Shown piece after piece: positions 35,536 to 47,527 of a DNA stretch of 64,000 bases. Numbering within the stretch: the first letter of the stretch is position 1; every line of letters starts with the position of its first letter. The stretch spans positions 61,911,182 through 61,975,181 of the forward strand of contig OZ035963.1 in assembly GCA_964034945.1 (NCBI GenBank). Direction: 5' to 3'. The notes under the pieces are model-generated. The model was given only the letters and a program-made list of their open reading frames with translations, did not search any database and was not told the DNA's origin. The DNA is from Chrysopilus asiliformis. Taxonomy: Eukaryota; Arthropoda; Insecta; Diptera; Rhagionidae. The position numbers were made by a program, and so were the translations under genes.

Positions 35536-37527
35536 AAAAAATCCAAGGAGACCTTTAGCAAAAATCCTTAAATTCCTTGCTAAAAACTAAAAAATTACCA
35601 AAAATATTATTTGAAGGACAATTTTAACTATTTAAAAACGTACGGTAAAAGATGAAATAATTTTATTTAACGTACGTGACATTGACAAATAGGGCACTCA
35701 GCCACAAAAACGCATACCAATAAATCCCCAACGAAACGACTCTCTCCACAAAAACAAAAAATGTTTCTCTTACAAACCTGTATGGTTTTTGAAATAACCA
35801 CTATTTGTATGACCACCAGCCAAAATATCCCCACATGGCAAACAACAAATCACAATCATCAGCACACGTAAAAATGTGTACGACGAAAACACATTTCCTG
35901 TACATTACGAAGACCTGCGGACGGCCGGAAGGTGGGAATCGGGGAAAAAACGGAAGGACATTTACGTCTTCTGTTGGTGACTCTTGTGGTTTTTTTTTTT
36001 GCTTAGTGTGTTGATTTTGCTTGGCCTAACCTGGCCTTTAAGAAAAGAAACCAGAATCCATAAGAAAGAACAGTTTTTTTAGATGTGCGAGATGTATGTA
36101 AAATACAGTCCGTTGTAACCTCTCACCTAATCTAACAGTCAAACGCAGAAAACTAATTTTTTATTTTTATTCCCTAGACACAACGTAGTGTTTGGTAGCT
36201 TCTTCAACATTTCCCATCGACGTAGTCCTGAGACCGCAGCTATCCATCTAAGAACTTACTACTGGTATTTGTCTCTATAAGGCCACGGTAAGTTGACTCA
36301 CAGTATAGATGGCTGATTCCTATTTCATCGGACATCGCTTCACACCACGAAATACTGACTTCCCTGGCTGTTTGTTTGTTTTCGATTAGATAAGTTTACC
36401 ACAGGACTCTCTGTTCACGATTTGCACATGTAAAAAAGGATCGAGTGGGTGAGATTGTCCTGAATTTTCATTCTGTTGTTCCCTGGAACGTCCTTTAAAA
36501 AACAGCATCTTTCACCAGTACACACAGATCTGGAAAACCTAAACAAAAATCCACTGTCTTCTAAGGATTTTCTTTTCGACTTTTTTCGGTTTAAGCCACA
36601 TCGGACAAAACTCGCTGTGCTATCCTGGACGAAAGTATCTATGATTACAAAACATACAGTAATACATCTTTTCACACTTTGCTTTCGTTTTCTCTTGAGC
36701 AATCGAAAAAAAGAAAACATATACCGAAAAAAAATCCGCAAAGTCGAAATAAAATAAAGGATAGAAAAGCTGATCCCAAGGGAATTTGTATGTTGTGCAA
36801 ACACAGACAACGAGGACACACTTTCATTCACCAACCAGACTGTATTTGCTAACCGTATATGTTGGTAAAGCAGAAGGACTTGCGAAAAGTATCCCGCCAC
36901 CGAGTGTTTAGATATCCTTAAATAGAATTTTACTATACCTCGAATATATGTTAGACGACCGACACTGACGCTAACGCTGCTGACTATCGAAAAGTAGGTA
37001 CACAAGATGTTAAACTCAAGTATTAGAATTAGATACTACATAATAGTATCTCATAGACAGCAATCTATAGGAACCATAGAAGAAAGGGAAAAGAAGCATT
37101 CAAAGTCGCAAAAAGGGGTATTAATTTTCCTAAGCCAAATTTACTTGAGGGATAATCTCTTGCTAAGCTCTTCAGGTGATTCCAAAGTATATGTAAATCA
37201 TCTACTGAACTATATTGGACGAAGAAAAGAGTTTTATCGATGAACAGAAAATGTTGAAAATATTTTCTTTCCATTTTATCTATTTTCTTTTTTTTCGCTA
37301 TATTATAGGTAGGTATAGAAAAACGGATAACGAACGAAATTGTTTGAAACGATACGTAAGATAATAATACCGGTCAAAGGATTAAGTTTATTTTTTTTTC
37401 ATGTTGTTAAAGATTTTTCTGTTAAATCTAAACGGTTCGCCTTAATAACCTCACTTTTTGTCAATTTTTCATCCAATTTGACAACAAATCAATAGAGTTG
37501 GAAGAAATCATTTTTTTAAATACAAAC
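35536..37527. other. Spacer between gene 1 and gene 2, middle part
   Basis: No supported gene. The 196-codon minus-strand frame at 36415-37005 has no domain or signal of coding use and sits in a complex noncoding block. Confidence 0.5.
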
Positions 37528-37695
37528 TTTTAAAGTGTACTAAAAATAAAAAATAAATTGTATATGAGGATTGGGTCTGAAAAGTAAAAGCAAGATAAAA
37601 GCGTTGAGAACTTTTGCACATTAATTTTTATCTTGCTGTTATTTTTTGAGGCCAAATTCCTACACAAAATAATTTTTTAGTACACTTTTTTAAAG
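37528..37695. mobile_element. Palindromic MITE-like hairpin
   Basis: Arms of about 75-80 bp pair with moderate mismatch. Outer word AAAGTGTACTAAAAA and inner word GCAAGATAAAA occur in both arms in inverted orientation. No clear target duplication. Confidence 0.6.
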
Positions 37696-37699
37696 TAAT

Positions 37700-38771
37700 A
37701 AGCTTTTAGCATATTCACAAAAAAAAACTTCTTTTTATCCCTTAAGTCGCCATTTTGTTTTCATCAGAGTTATTTTTTAACACTAATTCATTTAAGATCA
37801 CACACGATGGTAGTCATCGTTAGTTCGATTTGGAGAGAATTGCGTCTGTCGGCCGCCATTTTGCATTTTCTTGATATTCCAATACACGCTAATAATTTTT
37901 GTCCGAAGCTCTTTCATTTAAGATCCCACACATTTTCTTTCTCGTACAAGCATACACACAAATTGCATTGCCTTCGGAGTTACGTGTGTGTGGAAAATTT
38001 CAAGTCAATCGGAAGAGTAGAGTGGGTCAAAATTAGATTACAGAATTTGACCCTAACACGCTTACAAGTGAAACTAATTAAAAGCTATTAAAAACACCGG
38101 ACTTTTGGCCAATCGATTAAAAAATTCAATACAAAACCTTGCAGAGATTTTCTCGAAAACGGTTGGTATTTTCCTGGAAAACGGTTTTTGATTGGATTAG
38201 TCCGATTTTATCGTTCATCTATTACATTCCCCCACATTTTTAAAAATAATTTATCTTTCACGATTTTCTCGGAAACGGTTCATTGATTGAGAAATTGTAC
38301 AAACATGATGGTCATAAAATACGTCACAGTTTTAAGGGGGAGGTGGTATGTCGTAGTGTTAGAGTGATTGCGGACTAAACTCCATGCAAAAAAAAATCGG
38401 GAGAAAGGATGATTAGAGACAGGGGCGATCCGAAGAGCCGGAAATTAGCGTAATGTATTTTTAGAACAGCTTCTTAAGAAATTATGCACGGTATTGCCGC
38501 ATCATAAACAGCTTACATTTATCAGTTAAGGTATTTTCTGCAAATCCACAGGAAACCAAAAATAAGCAAAACAAAAAAAAACAAAAACAAATCTTTTTTA
38601 TCTTTGGTAATTCCGAACTGATAACTTCTTCTATCATCTCACGTACTAATCACTCACAATACCGTCTCGTAATAAAATTTCCACAATTGCTTTAGCTGTC
38701 AATTAAACAAAAGTAATTTAATCAATTTTTAGATTTAGAGTTAATACACGTTAATCGTCAATTTGATAACA
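37700..38771. other. Spacer left of mariner copy B
   Basis: No gene. Holds relics of dispersed repeats: a TCATTTAAGATC-CACAC word twice (37789, 37914), TTTTCTCG-AAACGGTT words repeated at 38150-38280, and a CATAAAATACGTCAC segment near 38313 that also occurs at 60075. The last 10-15 bp are the upstream half of the gene 2 promoter. Confidence 0.5.
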
Positions 38772-38773
38772 TA

Positions 38774-40066
38774 ACACATGGATCAATAAGTCCCGAGACT
38801 AACCCAGAGATGACGCTCGTAGTAAACCAGTAACCACGTCTTTCTAGAGTACTAACCTTTGCTTGAAACGTGTCAAAATTTTAAGTCGATCGGACCAGAA
38901 ACAGCTGAGTTATCGAGGTTGGAGTAAAGTCGTTTTGTAGTTTGTTTAAAAAATGGAAAAAACCGAGTTTCGTGTTCTGATAAAACATTGTTTTTTAATG
39001 GGTAAAAACACCGTGCAAGCGAAACAATGGATTGAAAAATGTTACCCGGACTCTTGTCCATCAAAAGCAACGATTTGTCGGTGGTTTGCCGAGTTTAAAC
39101 GTGGTCGTACCGACACAAATGACGCGGAACGCTCGGGTAGACCTGTGGAAGCCGTTACACCGGAAAATGTGAGTGAAGTGACAAAAATTATAATGAAAGA
39201 TCGTAAAGTGAAGCTCCGTGAGATTGCTGAGATAACACAGATATCATATGGAAGTGCATTTACTATCCTTCATGAAAAATTGAGCATGAAAAAGGTTTTT
39301 TCCAAGTGGGTGCCGCGATTGCTTTCGATGGAACAAAAACAGCAACGAGTCGATGATTCAGAAAGCTGTTTATCGCTATTTACTCGCAATAAAAAAGATT
39401 TCTTGCGTCGTTACGTGTCCATGGACGAAACATGGATACATCACTACACTCCAGAGTCGAAGCGGCAGTCATCTGAGTGGCGCACAGCTGGCGAAAGCCG
39501 TCCGAAGCGTCCGAAAACGCAGCAGTCAGCTGGCAAAGTCATGGCGTCAGTTTTTTGGGATACGCATGGCGTGATTTTCATTGACTACCTCGAAAAAGGT
39601 AAATCGATCAACAGTGATTATTATATTGACTTGCTGGTGCGTTTGAAGGAGGAAATCGCAAAAAAACGACCGCACATGCAGAGAAAAAAAATCCTTTTTC
39701 ACCAAGACAATGCACCCTGCCACAAGTCGATGAAAACAATGGCAAAATTGAACGAATTGGGCTTTCATCTGCTTCCCCACCCCCCATACTCGCCAGATTT
39801 AGCCCCCAGTGACTACTGGCTCTTTGCTGATCTTAAAAAAATGCTCCAGGGAAAAAGATTTGGCTCAAATGAGGAGGTCATCGCTGAAACTGAAGCTTAT
39901 TTTGAAGCGAAAGATAATTTTTTTTATAAACATGGTATTGAAAAATTGGAAAAGCGTTGGAACGATTGTATCACCCTAAAAGGTGATTATATTGATGAAT
40001 AAAAAAAAATTTGGCAAAAAAAATGTTGTTTTCATTGTTAGTCTCGGGACTTATTGATCCATGTGT
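38774..40066 (+). mobile_element. Full-length mariner transposon (irritans-type), copy B
   Basis: 1293 bp with the same perfect 30-bp terminal inverted repeats as copy A, and TA at 38772-38773 and 40067-40068. It lies 103 bp before the gene 2 start codon, in the same orientation. It splits what looks like the gene 2 proximal promoter: TTTGATAA is at 38762-38769 and TTGATAAG at 40083-40090. Confidence 0.97.
38953..40002 (+). CDS. Mariner transposase, 349 aa (copy B)
   Basis: Intact DD34D transposase nearly identical to the minus-strand copy at 333-1382. It has His12, Trp176 and Arg183 where copy A has Pro, Cys and His; Himar1-type relatives have Trp at the second site. The triad Asp158, Asp252, Asp287 and the WVPRL linker (119-123) are all present. 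With 179 bp of leader, an unbroken frame and perfect ends, this is the better candidate for an active element. Nothing in the sequence shows whether it is transcribed. Confidence 0.95.
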   Translation: MEKTEFRVLIKHCFLMGKNTVQAKQWIEKCYPDSCPSKATICRWFAEFKRGRTDTNDAERSGRPVEAVTPENVSEVTKIIMKDRKVKLREIAEITQISYGSAFTILHEKLSMKKVFSKWVPRLLSMEQKQQRVDDSESCLSLFTRNKKDFLRRYVSMDETWIHHYTPESKRQSSEWRTAGESRPKRPKTQQSAGKVMASVFWDTHGVIFIDYLEKGKSINSDYYIDLLVRLKEEIAKKRPHMQRKKILFHQDNAPCHKSMKTMAKLNELGFHLLPHPPYSPDLAPSDYWLFADLKKMLQGKRFGSNEEVIAETEAYFEAKDNFFYKHGIEKLEKRWNDCITLKGDYIDE

Positions 40067-40080
40067 TAAAACAATTAGGA

Positions 40081-40107
40081 AATTGATAAGCCAAACACAA
40101 TATAAGG
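40081..40107 (+). promoter_or_regulatory. Proximal promoter half of gene 2 (GATA site and TATA-like box)
   Basis: AATTGATAAG at 40081-40090 is a GATA-type site and TATAAGG at 40101-40107 is a TATA-like box 69 bp before the ATG. In gene 4 the same AATTGATAAG follows a first TTTGATAA by about 20 bp. In gene 2 the first site now lies on the far side of a 1.3-kb mariner. Confidence 0.55.
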
Positions 40108-40169
40108 TAGTTACTTCCTCAGGTTTACTTTTAGTTTTTTATCAACCTGTGCGGGTAACGTAGTTAAAA

Positions 40170-42933
40170 ATGTTAATAGCGAGTTTTATTTTAGTTCAAA
40201 TATTATGCACTTTTGCTAGTGCAAATTCGGATTATTTGCTGCCAAATACGACGATTCCGGTGCACTATGATTTGGTTTTGGATGTGAAACTTGGTCCGGT
40301 TTTTAATTATAATGGAACCGTCGGAATTGATGTAAAAGTGACCAAACCTACAAAAACGGTTGTCATACACTCACAGGATTTGAAAATCGATGTTAAAAAT
40401 TCATTTGTGGTTCAAGGATCACGTTTGGTTAAAGTTCAATCGATCTCCACGAATGAAAGTTACAATTTTCTGACCCTAAATTTGGCACTCGAAATTGGTG
40501 TGGGTTCTGCGAAGGTTGTTGTTTCATTTAATGGGACCTATTATGGATTCGCAAGAGGACTCTTTATTAGTAATTATTTCAATGCTACTAACGATAAAAG
40601 GTAATTTTTTGGACAAATTTTGACAATCACAGATCATATAAGGGATATTATTTTAGATACATTTTGGCTACCCAATTTGAACCGGCCCATGCAAGAGACA
40701 TGTTTCCATGCTACGATGAACCAAATTTAAAAACTACCTTCAATGTGACTGTGATCCATCCTAGTGACTACCACGCACTATCAAATGCGGCAGTTTTAAG
40801 CCGTTCCGTATTCGGAAGTAGAGCCACTACCAGATTCCACAAGGTACCGAAGATGTCCACTTATTTGCTGGCTATCACCGTATCCGACTTCCAAACATAC
40901 GAAGGAAATGTTCCAAATTCCGAAACAAAAATCCACATCTATTCCGAACCACCAAGATTGGGCTTGACGAAATTCGCCCTGAACGCAAGTGCTTTAAGCG
41001 TTTACTATCTTGAAGAACTTCTGCAAGTCAAGTATTCGATCAACAAATTGGACGGTGTCGCACTGCAGGCATTCGGAGGTGGCATGGAAAATTGGGGTTT
41101 GATTATCTACGGTACTAGCATTTTGAGAAACGCAAGCGAAGCGCCTGAAAAACTTCGTAGTGCCACCAATCTTATCGCACACGAATTTGGTGCCCCTCGA
41201 TTGGTGGGACTATGTTTGGTTAAATGAAGCTTTCGCGACGTACTATGCATCTGTAATTTCCGATAAGGTGACTTTTTCATCAAATTTTGTCAAAATGCTT
41301 CAAAAAATCACATTTATTAAATATTTTTCAGCTATATCCTAGTTTAAGATTTAAAGACCGCCACGTAGTGTATCTCCAAAATAATATGTGGTCCGATGCA
41401 GTAAGTAACAATCCAAAATCTCTCAATTATGCTGTCAAAAAACCTGCGGATTTCATGTCCAAATTCGACTCGATCAGTTATGATAAAGGATCTGCTATCG
41501 TTCGATTTATGCGCTACGCTTTTGAAGGATACGACCAGGCAATCACTGAGTATTTAAACCAAAGATCCTATAATAATTCGAAACCACAACATTTATTCGA
41601 TGCGATCAACAAATTCGCCAAGGACTTCATACCTTACGGATCAACAGTACACCATATTATGGACAACTGGGTTAATCTCGGTCGGTTTCCTCTACTAACA
41701 GTGAATGTCACTAGTCCGAATATAATTAATGTAACCCAAGAGGAATTTGTGGCATCCGGAAAACCAGATTCGAGCAAAAAATGGTTCATCCCGCTCATTT
41801 TCGCCAATGAAACTGCAACATCGTACGATGTTGATCCAAAAAAAATTAAAACTTGGATCAATTCTACACAATCTAGTTTTATAGTTAAGGTGGACAATGT
41901 CACTGGATTCGTAATTGCAAATCCTCAAAAAATGGGTAAGTTAACATTATTAAATACAAGCAAGATTAGAGATCGAAAAGTGGGTGATGTCACCATAAAG
42001 TCACAACTTTTGTCCGAATTTCAGACATAGCGACCGCTCTGCGACCTCAAGCAACAAAAGAGGTTGCAAAGTGGAAATTGCGACCATTAAGTCACGAAAT
42101 CACGAAATTATTGCATATTAAGGCACGACGACCTCTTTACGATCTCTTCTGCTATTTAAAGAATTAATTTCGCGAATAAAAATTTTTATTCTATAATTTT
42201 TCTAGCATTCATGCACGTAAATTACGATATTGGGAATTGGAAGAAAATCATAGCATTCTTAAAAGGACCAAAATATCAAAATATTCACGTCTTGAATCGC
42301 GCCCAGTTAATCGACGATGCAAATAAATTAGCAAGGGTCGGAAAACTCAATTACAGCATACAACTGGATCTTTATAGTTATTTAAAACAAGAAACTGACG
42401 AAATACCACTTTTAGCATCACAAATTAGTTTTATTACACTCTCTGAATATCTAAAAGAGACTCAAATCTACCCTAAATATAAGGTAAAAGCATAAAATTT
42501 TTATTCTATGTTAAAACTAACAATATTTTATAAAAAAATTGTTTTTTCAGAAATTTGTTGACGATATTTTCGGATCTAAAAAAGCAAAACAAATACTTTT
42601 TGACTTTGATCTCGAAACAATGGTAGAAAACTCCTTAAAACAACGGTATTTTTCCACATTTTTCCCAAAAATAAAAAAAAAATTATTTTCTACAAAACTT
42701 TCAGACAACCTAGCAATTACGAAACTTCATTTGTGGAGCTATCTGAACGAGTCTTATCTAAGACTGTTTACGAGGAGGTGAAGCAAATTTTGACGAAATC
42801 GAAATCATCAAGCAGTTTGAAGCAGCAATTCCTGACTGACTTAAAACACGCTACCGAAATTAATATTAAATTAAAAGACAATTTCTTGAAAAACGGCTAT
42901 GCTGATGTTGCAAATTGGTTAAATCGATATTAG
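40170..42933 (+). pseudogene. M1 aminopeptidase N-like gene 2, frameshifted in the zinc-binding motif
   Basis: Exons by comparison with the paralogues: 40170-40600, 40657-41267, 41332-41935, 42206-42483, 42551-42645, 42705-42933. Signal peptide (MLIASFILVQILCTFASA), LPNTTIPVHYDL, FPCYDEPNLK, GGMEN and YDKGSA are all still readable, and every splice site is sound. Exon 2 is 23 bp shorter than in a frame-preserving copy. After His-Glu of HEXXH the reading jumps, losing the second zinc histidine, and a TGA at 41225-41227 stops translation after about 333 residues. Downstream codons through to the final stop are intact, so the loss is recent. NEAFA replaces NEGFA. An intron cannot plausibly rescue the frame. 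A truncated secreted N-terminal product remains possible. Mariner copy B sits just upstream. Confidence 0.9.
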
Positions 42934-43532
42934 TTGTTTTATAGATTATTAAAATATGGTTTTTGACCGTAAATTTTGTTGAAAATTTCTTTTTATGTCA
43001 TAATTTTTTGATTTTTTAATATTTTGGTTAGATGTTTGTCCATTGATTGTTATGAGACCGTTAGAATCATAATTTCCTTTCAGAATGGCCAAATGCAGAT
43101 ACAAACCACTTGAAACAACAAATTGCATATAGATTAGGCGAAAACTACGAGAAAATAATCGATAAATCTGCGCCGCAGGCAAAATTTCTTAAACGGAATG
43201 CGGTTTTTGCGCTCAGTGGTCATTTGTTGAATTTACGGCTTATCTAATGGCAAAAACACGATTAAAATCCCAACATAGGCTCACAAAATAACAGGAGAGG
43301 GGGAAAGGAGGACGGGATGGGTTAAACCATTCACTACTGAATGGTAATGGAGTATAAATTTCAAATACCAATCAGTAAGTGAATGGGAATGGAATTTTGA
43401 ATGCATTCAATTTTGAATTGAATCCGCCCAACTCTGAAATAAATAAATAATTAAATAAAATGAAATAAAATAAAATACATTTTTTATGAACATCCCGTAA
43501 AAAGGTATTTAAAATTCTAAGATTGTAATAAT
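42934..43532. other. Spacer between genes 2 and 3
   Basis: An ATTAAA near 42949 may be the polyadenylation signal of gene 2. A GCGCCGCAGGCAAAATTT word lies at about 43168. Otherwise AT-rich, no gene. Confidence 0.5.
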
Positions 43533-43594
43533 CATAAATTAGTAATTTGATAAAAATGCAATTAAAATCCGATAACAGAGAGCGTATAAATAAG
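43533..43594 (+). promoter_or_regulatory. Proximal promoter of gene 3
   Basis: The word CATAAATTAGTAATTTGATA (43533-43552) and its continuation match the gene 4 upstream region (47528-47554) over 27 bp with one mismatch and include a GATA site. CCGATAAC follows. TATAAATAAG at 43585-43594 is a good TATA box about 70 bp before the ATG. Confidence 0.65.
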
Positions 43595-43655
43595 AGTTAC
43601 TTTGGTAAACCGACTTTGAATTTACCATCAACCTCAGTGACCAACGCATATAAAA

Positions 43656-46440
43656 ATGTTAAAAGCGATATTTTTTCTACTTCAAATATTAACAACTTTC
43701 GTCTATGGAAATTCAGATTATTTACTACCAAAAAAATTGACTCCACTGCACTACGATTTAGTTTTGGACATGAAATTTAATCTGGATTGGTCATACAATG
43801 GAACCGTCACAATTCATGTGAACATAACTAAACCAACAAAAACAGTAACTTTGCACGTACAGGATTTGGTAATAAGCAAAGCCAGTGTAGTCCAAGGATC
43901 AAAATATTTTAAAGTTCAATATACTACCAAAGACCAAAATTTCAACTTTTTTACTTTAAAATTAAAAGATTTAATTGATTTTGGTCCAGCCAAGGTAGTT
44001 CTTTCGTTTGATAGACAATATACCAGTTCTCAGCAAGGACTTTTCCTTAGTAGATATATCAACGCTAGTGGAAAGGACCGGTAAATATTTGGAAAAAAAA
44101 TCACATTCCCAAATAAGTTAATTATAATACATGTTTTTAGTTTTATTTTAGCCACACAATTCGAACCAGCCCATGCACGACAAACATTTCCGTGTTTCGA
44201 TGAACCAAATTTAAAAGCCTACTTCAATGTGACTGTGAACCATCCAAATGACTACCACGCACTATCAAATGCGGCAGTTTTTAGCCGTTCCGTTGCCGGG
44301 CCCATAACCACCACTAGATTCCATACAACACCAAAAATGTCCACATATTTATTGGCTATTGTCGTGTCAGACTTTCAAACTTTGAAAGGATTTGTTCCAA
44401 ACTCTAAAACACAAGTCCACATTTACTCGGAACCACAAGATGTTGGTTTGACAAAGTTCGCCTTGAAGACAAGTACTTCTAGCGTTCAGTATCTTGAAGA
44501 ACTTCTGAAAGTCAAGTATCCGTTTGCCAAATTGGATGGAGTTACTATAGAGGCATTCCAGGGTGGCATGGAAAACTGGGGGTTGATAGTCTACGACAGC
44601 AGTATTTTGTATAATCAAAGCCTGGGTGATGATTTCCAGATGAGTCGGGCCACATACCTTATAGCTCACGAAGTCGCCCATCAATGGTTTGGTAATTTAG
44701 TTACCCTCGACTGGTGGGACTATGTTTGGTTAAATGAAGGCTTCGCAACGTACTACGGACAGCTAGTTACCGATAAGGTTACCAAATTTTTGAAAAAAAG
44801 AAACTTTGCATACACTTTTACCAAATTTTTTAAACAAAACTTTGAAAACTTCTATATTTAACATTTTTCAGCTTCAGCCCAGCTTAAGGTTCATGGAACA
44901 CAAATTAGTACATCGCCCAATGGAGCTGTGGTACGATGCCCTCAGTATCAACCCGAAATCTCTGAATTATCCTGTCCAAAAACCCGTGGATTTCTGGTCA
45001 AAATTCGACTATATTAGTTACAATAAAGCTGGTGCAATCGTACGATTTATGCGGAAAGTTTTTGTTGGATTCGATGAGGGAATCACTAAATATCTAACAG
45101 AAAAGTCGTACAGTAGCGTTAAACCAGAGGATTTATTCAGTGCGATCAGCACATCTGTTAAGGGCTCCCTGCCCACTGGACTAACAGTTCAGAAAATTAT
45201 GAAAAACTGGGTCGATGTTGGTCGATTCCCTCTATTAACGGTGAAGGTTGGCACAAATTCGATTACCGTAAGCCAAGAAGAGTTTACAATTCAAGGAAAA
45301 CCAGACCCAAACAAAAAATGGTGCATTCCCCTGATTTTTGCTAATGAAGATCCCGCATCATACGAAGTAAATCCGAAAAACATCAAAAATTGGATAACGG
45401 ATACACAGTCCAGCACGGAAGTTAAAATGAAGGTTGGCCCTGGAATAGTCATTGCCAATCCTAAAAATATCGGTAAGCATTACAAGAGGTCGCAAAGTGG
45501 GCGTTACGACTACGAAGTCATCAAATTCGTCGAAGTCAGAAAATTAACGCCAATTTATGAACTCAAGCCAGCACACAATGTCGTAAAGTGGAAATTGCGA
45601 CCATAAACTCACGAAATTATGCATTACAACCAATTGGCGACCTCTTTGCGACTTGAAGGTCTGATTTTGCATAAAAATTGTATTTCAATATTTTTCTAGC
45701 ATTCATTCGAGTAAATTACGATTCTGAAAATTGGAAGAAAATCATCGCCTTCTTAAAGGGACCAAAATATCAAAACGTTCACGTCGTAAATCGCGCCCAA
45801 TTAGTTGACGATGCTCATACCTTCCTAAAACTTGGAAAAATAGATCCCGTCATAGTTTTAGACCTCTTCAGTTACTTGAAACAGGAAAAGGATGAAATGC
45901 CACTAATAGCAGCATCTATGGGATTTGTCGCCCTCTCCCAATACTTGAAAAATACCACAATTTTCCCAAAATTTAAAGTAAATCCTTAAAAAAATGTGAT
46001 CCAAAGGTCAATCTAAAACAATCGGTTCAATTTCAGAAATTAGTAGAAGATATTTATGGAACTGAAAAAGCTAAAAAACTAATTTTTGAATTTAATTTAA
46101 TGGATATGACTGAAAAAGCTTTAGTAATGTTCGGAGAAAGGTAAATTTTCAATTGTTTTTCCACGAAAATTAAAGCAATTTTAAATTAATTAAAATTTTT
46201 AGAGAACCTAGAGGATACCTCTTTGCATTTATAAAACTAACTGAACTCATTATATCTAAAGATGCTTACGCAGAAGCTGATCTCGTTGTTCATACGAAGC
46301 CAAAATCTTCAGGTCTTGGGGTTTTGAAGAACGCATTCATGTCTGAATTAAAACATGCTATGGAAATCAACATCAAATTCAAAGAAAATTTCTTGAAAAA
46401 TAACTATGCAGCTGTAGAAGAGTGGTTAAAACGATATTAG
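43656..46440 (+). CDS. M1 aminopeptidase N-like gene 3, 6 exons, 760 aa, predicted active
   Basis: Secreted M1 zinc aminopeptidase. Exons: 43656-44080, 44141-44777, 44872-45472, 45700-45977, 46037-46140, 46203-46440. Signal peptide MLKAIFFLLQILTTFVYG, then LPKKLTPLHYDL. Catalytic parts are complete: GGMEN 283-287, HEVAH 318-322 with proposed base Glu319, third zinc ligand Glu341 (NEGFA), Tyr404 (YNKAGA, where most relatives have YxKGA). The C-terminal domain after IRVNYD is about 206 residues, short for the family, ending in a charged tail with no GPI or membrane signal, so a soluble secreted enzyme is expected. From 45024 on, exon 3, intron 3 and the start of exon 4 are almost identical to gene 4, while the first 150 bp of exon 3 are not: a gene conversion pattern. 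Digestive or salivary function is an inference from family knowledge only. Confidence 0.92.
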
Positions 46441-47527
46441 TCGTGAAATCTTTCTTTTTTTGATAAAAAATTAAATTAAAAGAAATATTTAAAAAATAAT
46501 TTTTGTATAATTCTATCATACAGCAGCGTTCTGCAAATCTACTAAACCGATTTTAATTACATCGTTAGCACTTTTTTTTAAATCTAAGCAAGTGTCATAA
46601 AGTACCTTATTTTAAAAATTACCCTTTCTCCTTATTCCTCACATGATATTTATTGAACTCGTGAAGAGATTTTGATCCCGTTCTAACCATTAAAGAGCTA
46701 AACTTTCAAAGAGAAATTTGCACCACTAAAATATAAAACACCCCCTCCCTTTCGGCTAGTCTTCTGCTATCTTTGGAAAAAAATCATACCTCAAGGAAAA
46801 TATTCAATTCAAAAAATCTACCCCACCCCTTGTCTGTCACCCCTTGTCTGTCACCCCATGTCTGTCTCCTGCTATTTTCTGTAATTGTGAAAGGATTTTT
46901 ATTCGACGTTTATCTTTACATTGGCAGCTTCCTAAGAAAAGTTTTTATTCACCAAAATCTGTCTTTCTCCTTCCCTGAATTACCCCTCTCTTTCTATTTC
47001 CTGCAATTCTAAACATATCTTGATCGGGTTTTCTCTTCTAAAGAGGTGCTTCCCGAAGGATATTATCGATAACTGGTGCAAAGCAAAGTTAAGTAACCAA
47101 ATAAGACCCCCATGCCAAACGGAATGGTGGACCCCAGACAAGAGTAAGCCCCCTGCCCCCTGCCCCCTGCCCCCTGCCCCCCTGCCCACCTCCTGCCAAC
47201 CCTTGAAGAAAATCTTTAATTCTCTTAGGCCTGTTTGCTCGTACAATTATTAAAAAATTAAATGCTGCCTTATTGCCGTTTGCACCAACAATTCTTAAAA
47301 AATTAAGTTGAGCTTAACACTGGGCTTAAATAATTTAAGTTGAACATAAGTTGTTAATTTCCGTTTATGAAAACGGCTCTTAGGTACCATGTTTTTATGT
47401 CAACCGTGACGGTCACGATTTCACATGCACATCAAGCATAAAATTGAGACTAATAGTAGAACTAATTTTTAAGAAAATCAATTCTAAACTTAATTATTCG
47501 CTAAATTTTAAAATATAATGCAATTGT
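46441..47527. other. Spacer between genes 3 and 4
   Basis: ATTAAA words near 46468 may end gene 3 transcripts. Two simple repeats lie here: CCCCTTGTCTGTCA about three times (46826-46867) and TGCCCCC about five times (47149-47198). No gene. Confidence 0.55.

Noticed and set aside
36415..37005. 196-codon minus-strand open frame
   Set aside because: No recognisable domain; a frame on the opposite strand overlaps it; composition is like the surrounding noncoding block.
41173..41267. Rescue of gene 2 by an extra intron
   Set aside because: Available GT and AG pairs near the deletion are too close together for an insect intron, and the lost zinc His would still be missing.
41160..41342. Separate small gene starting inside gene 2
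   Set aside because: This frame is simply the continuation of gene 2 exon 2 after the 23-bp deletion and runs through its intron.
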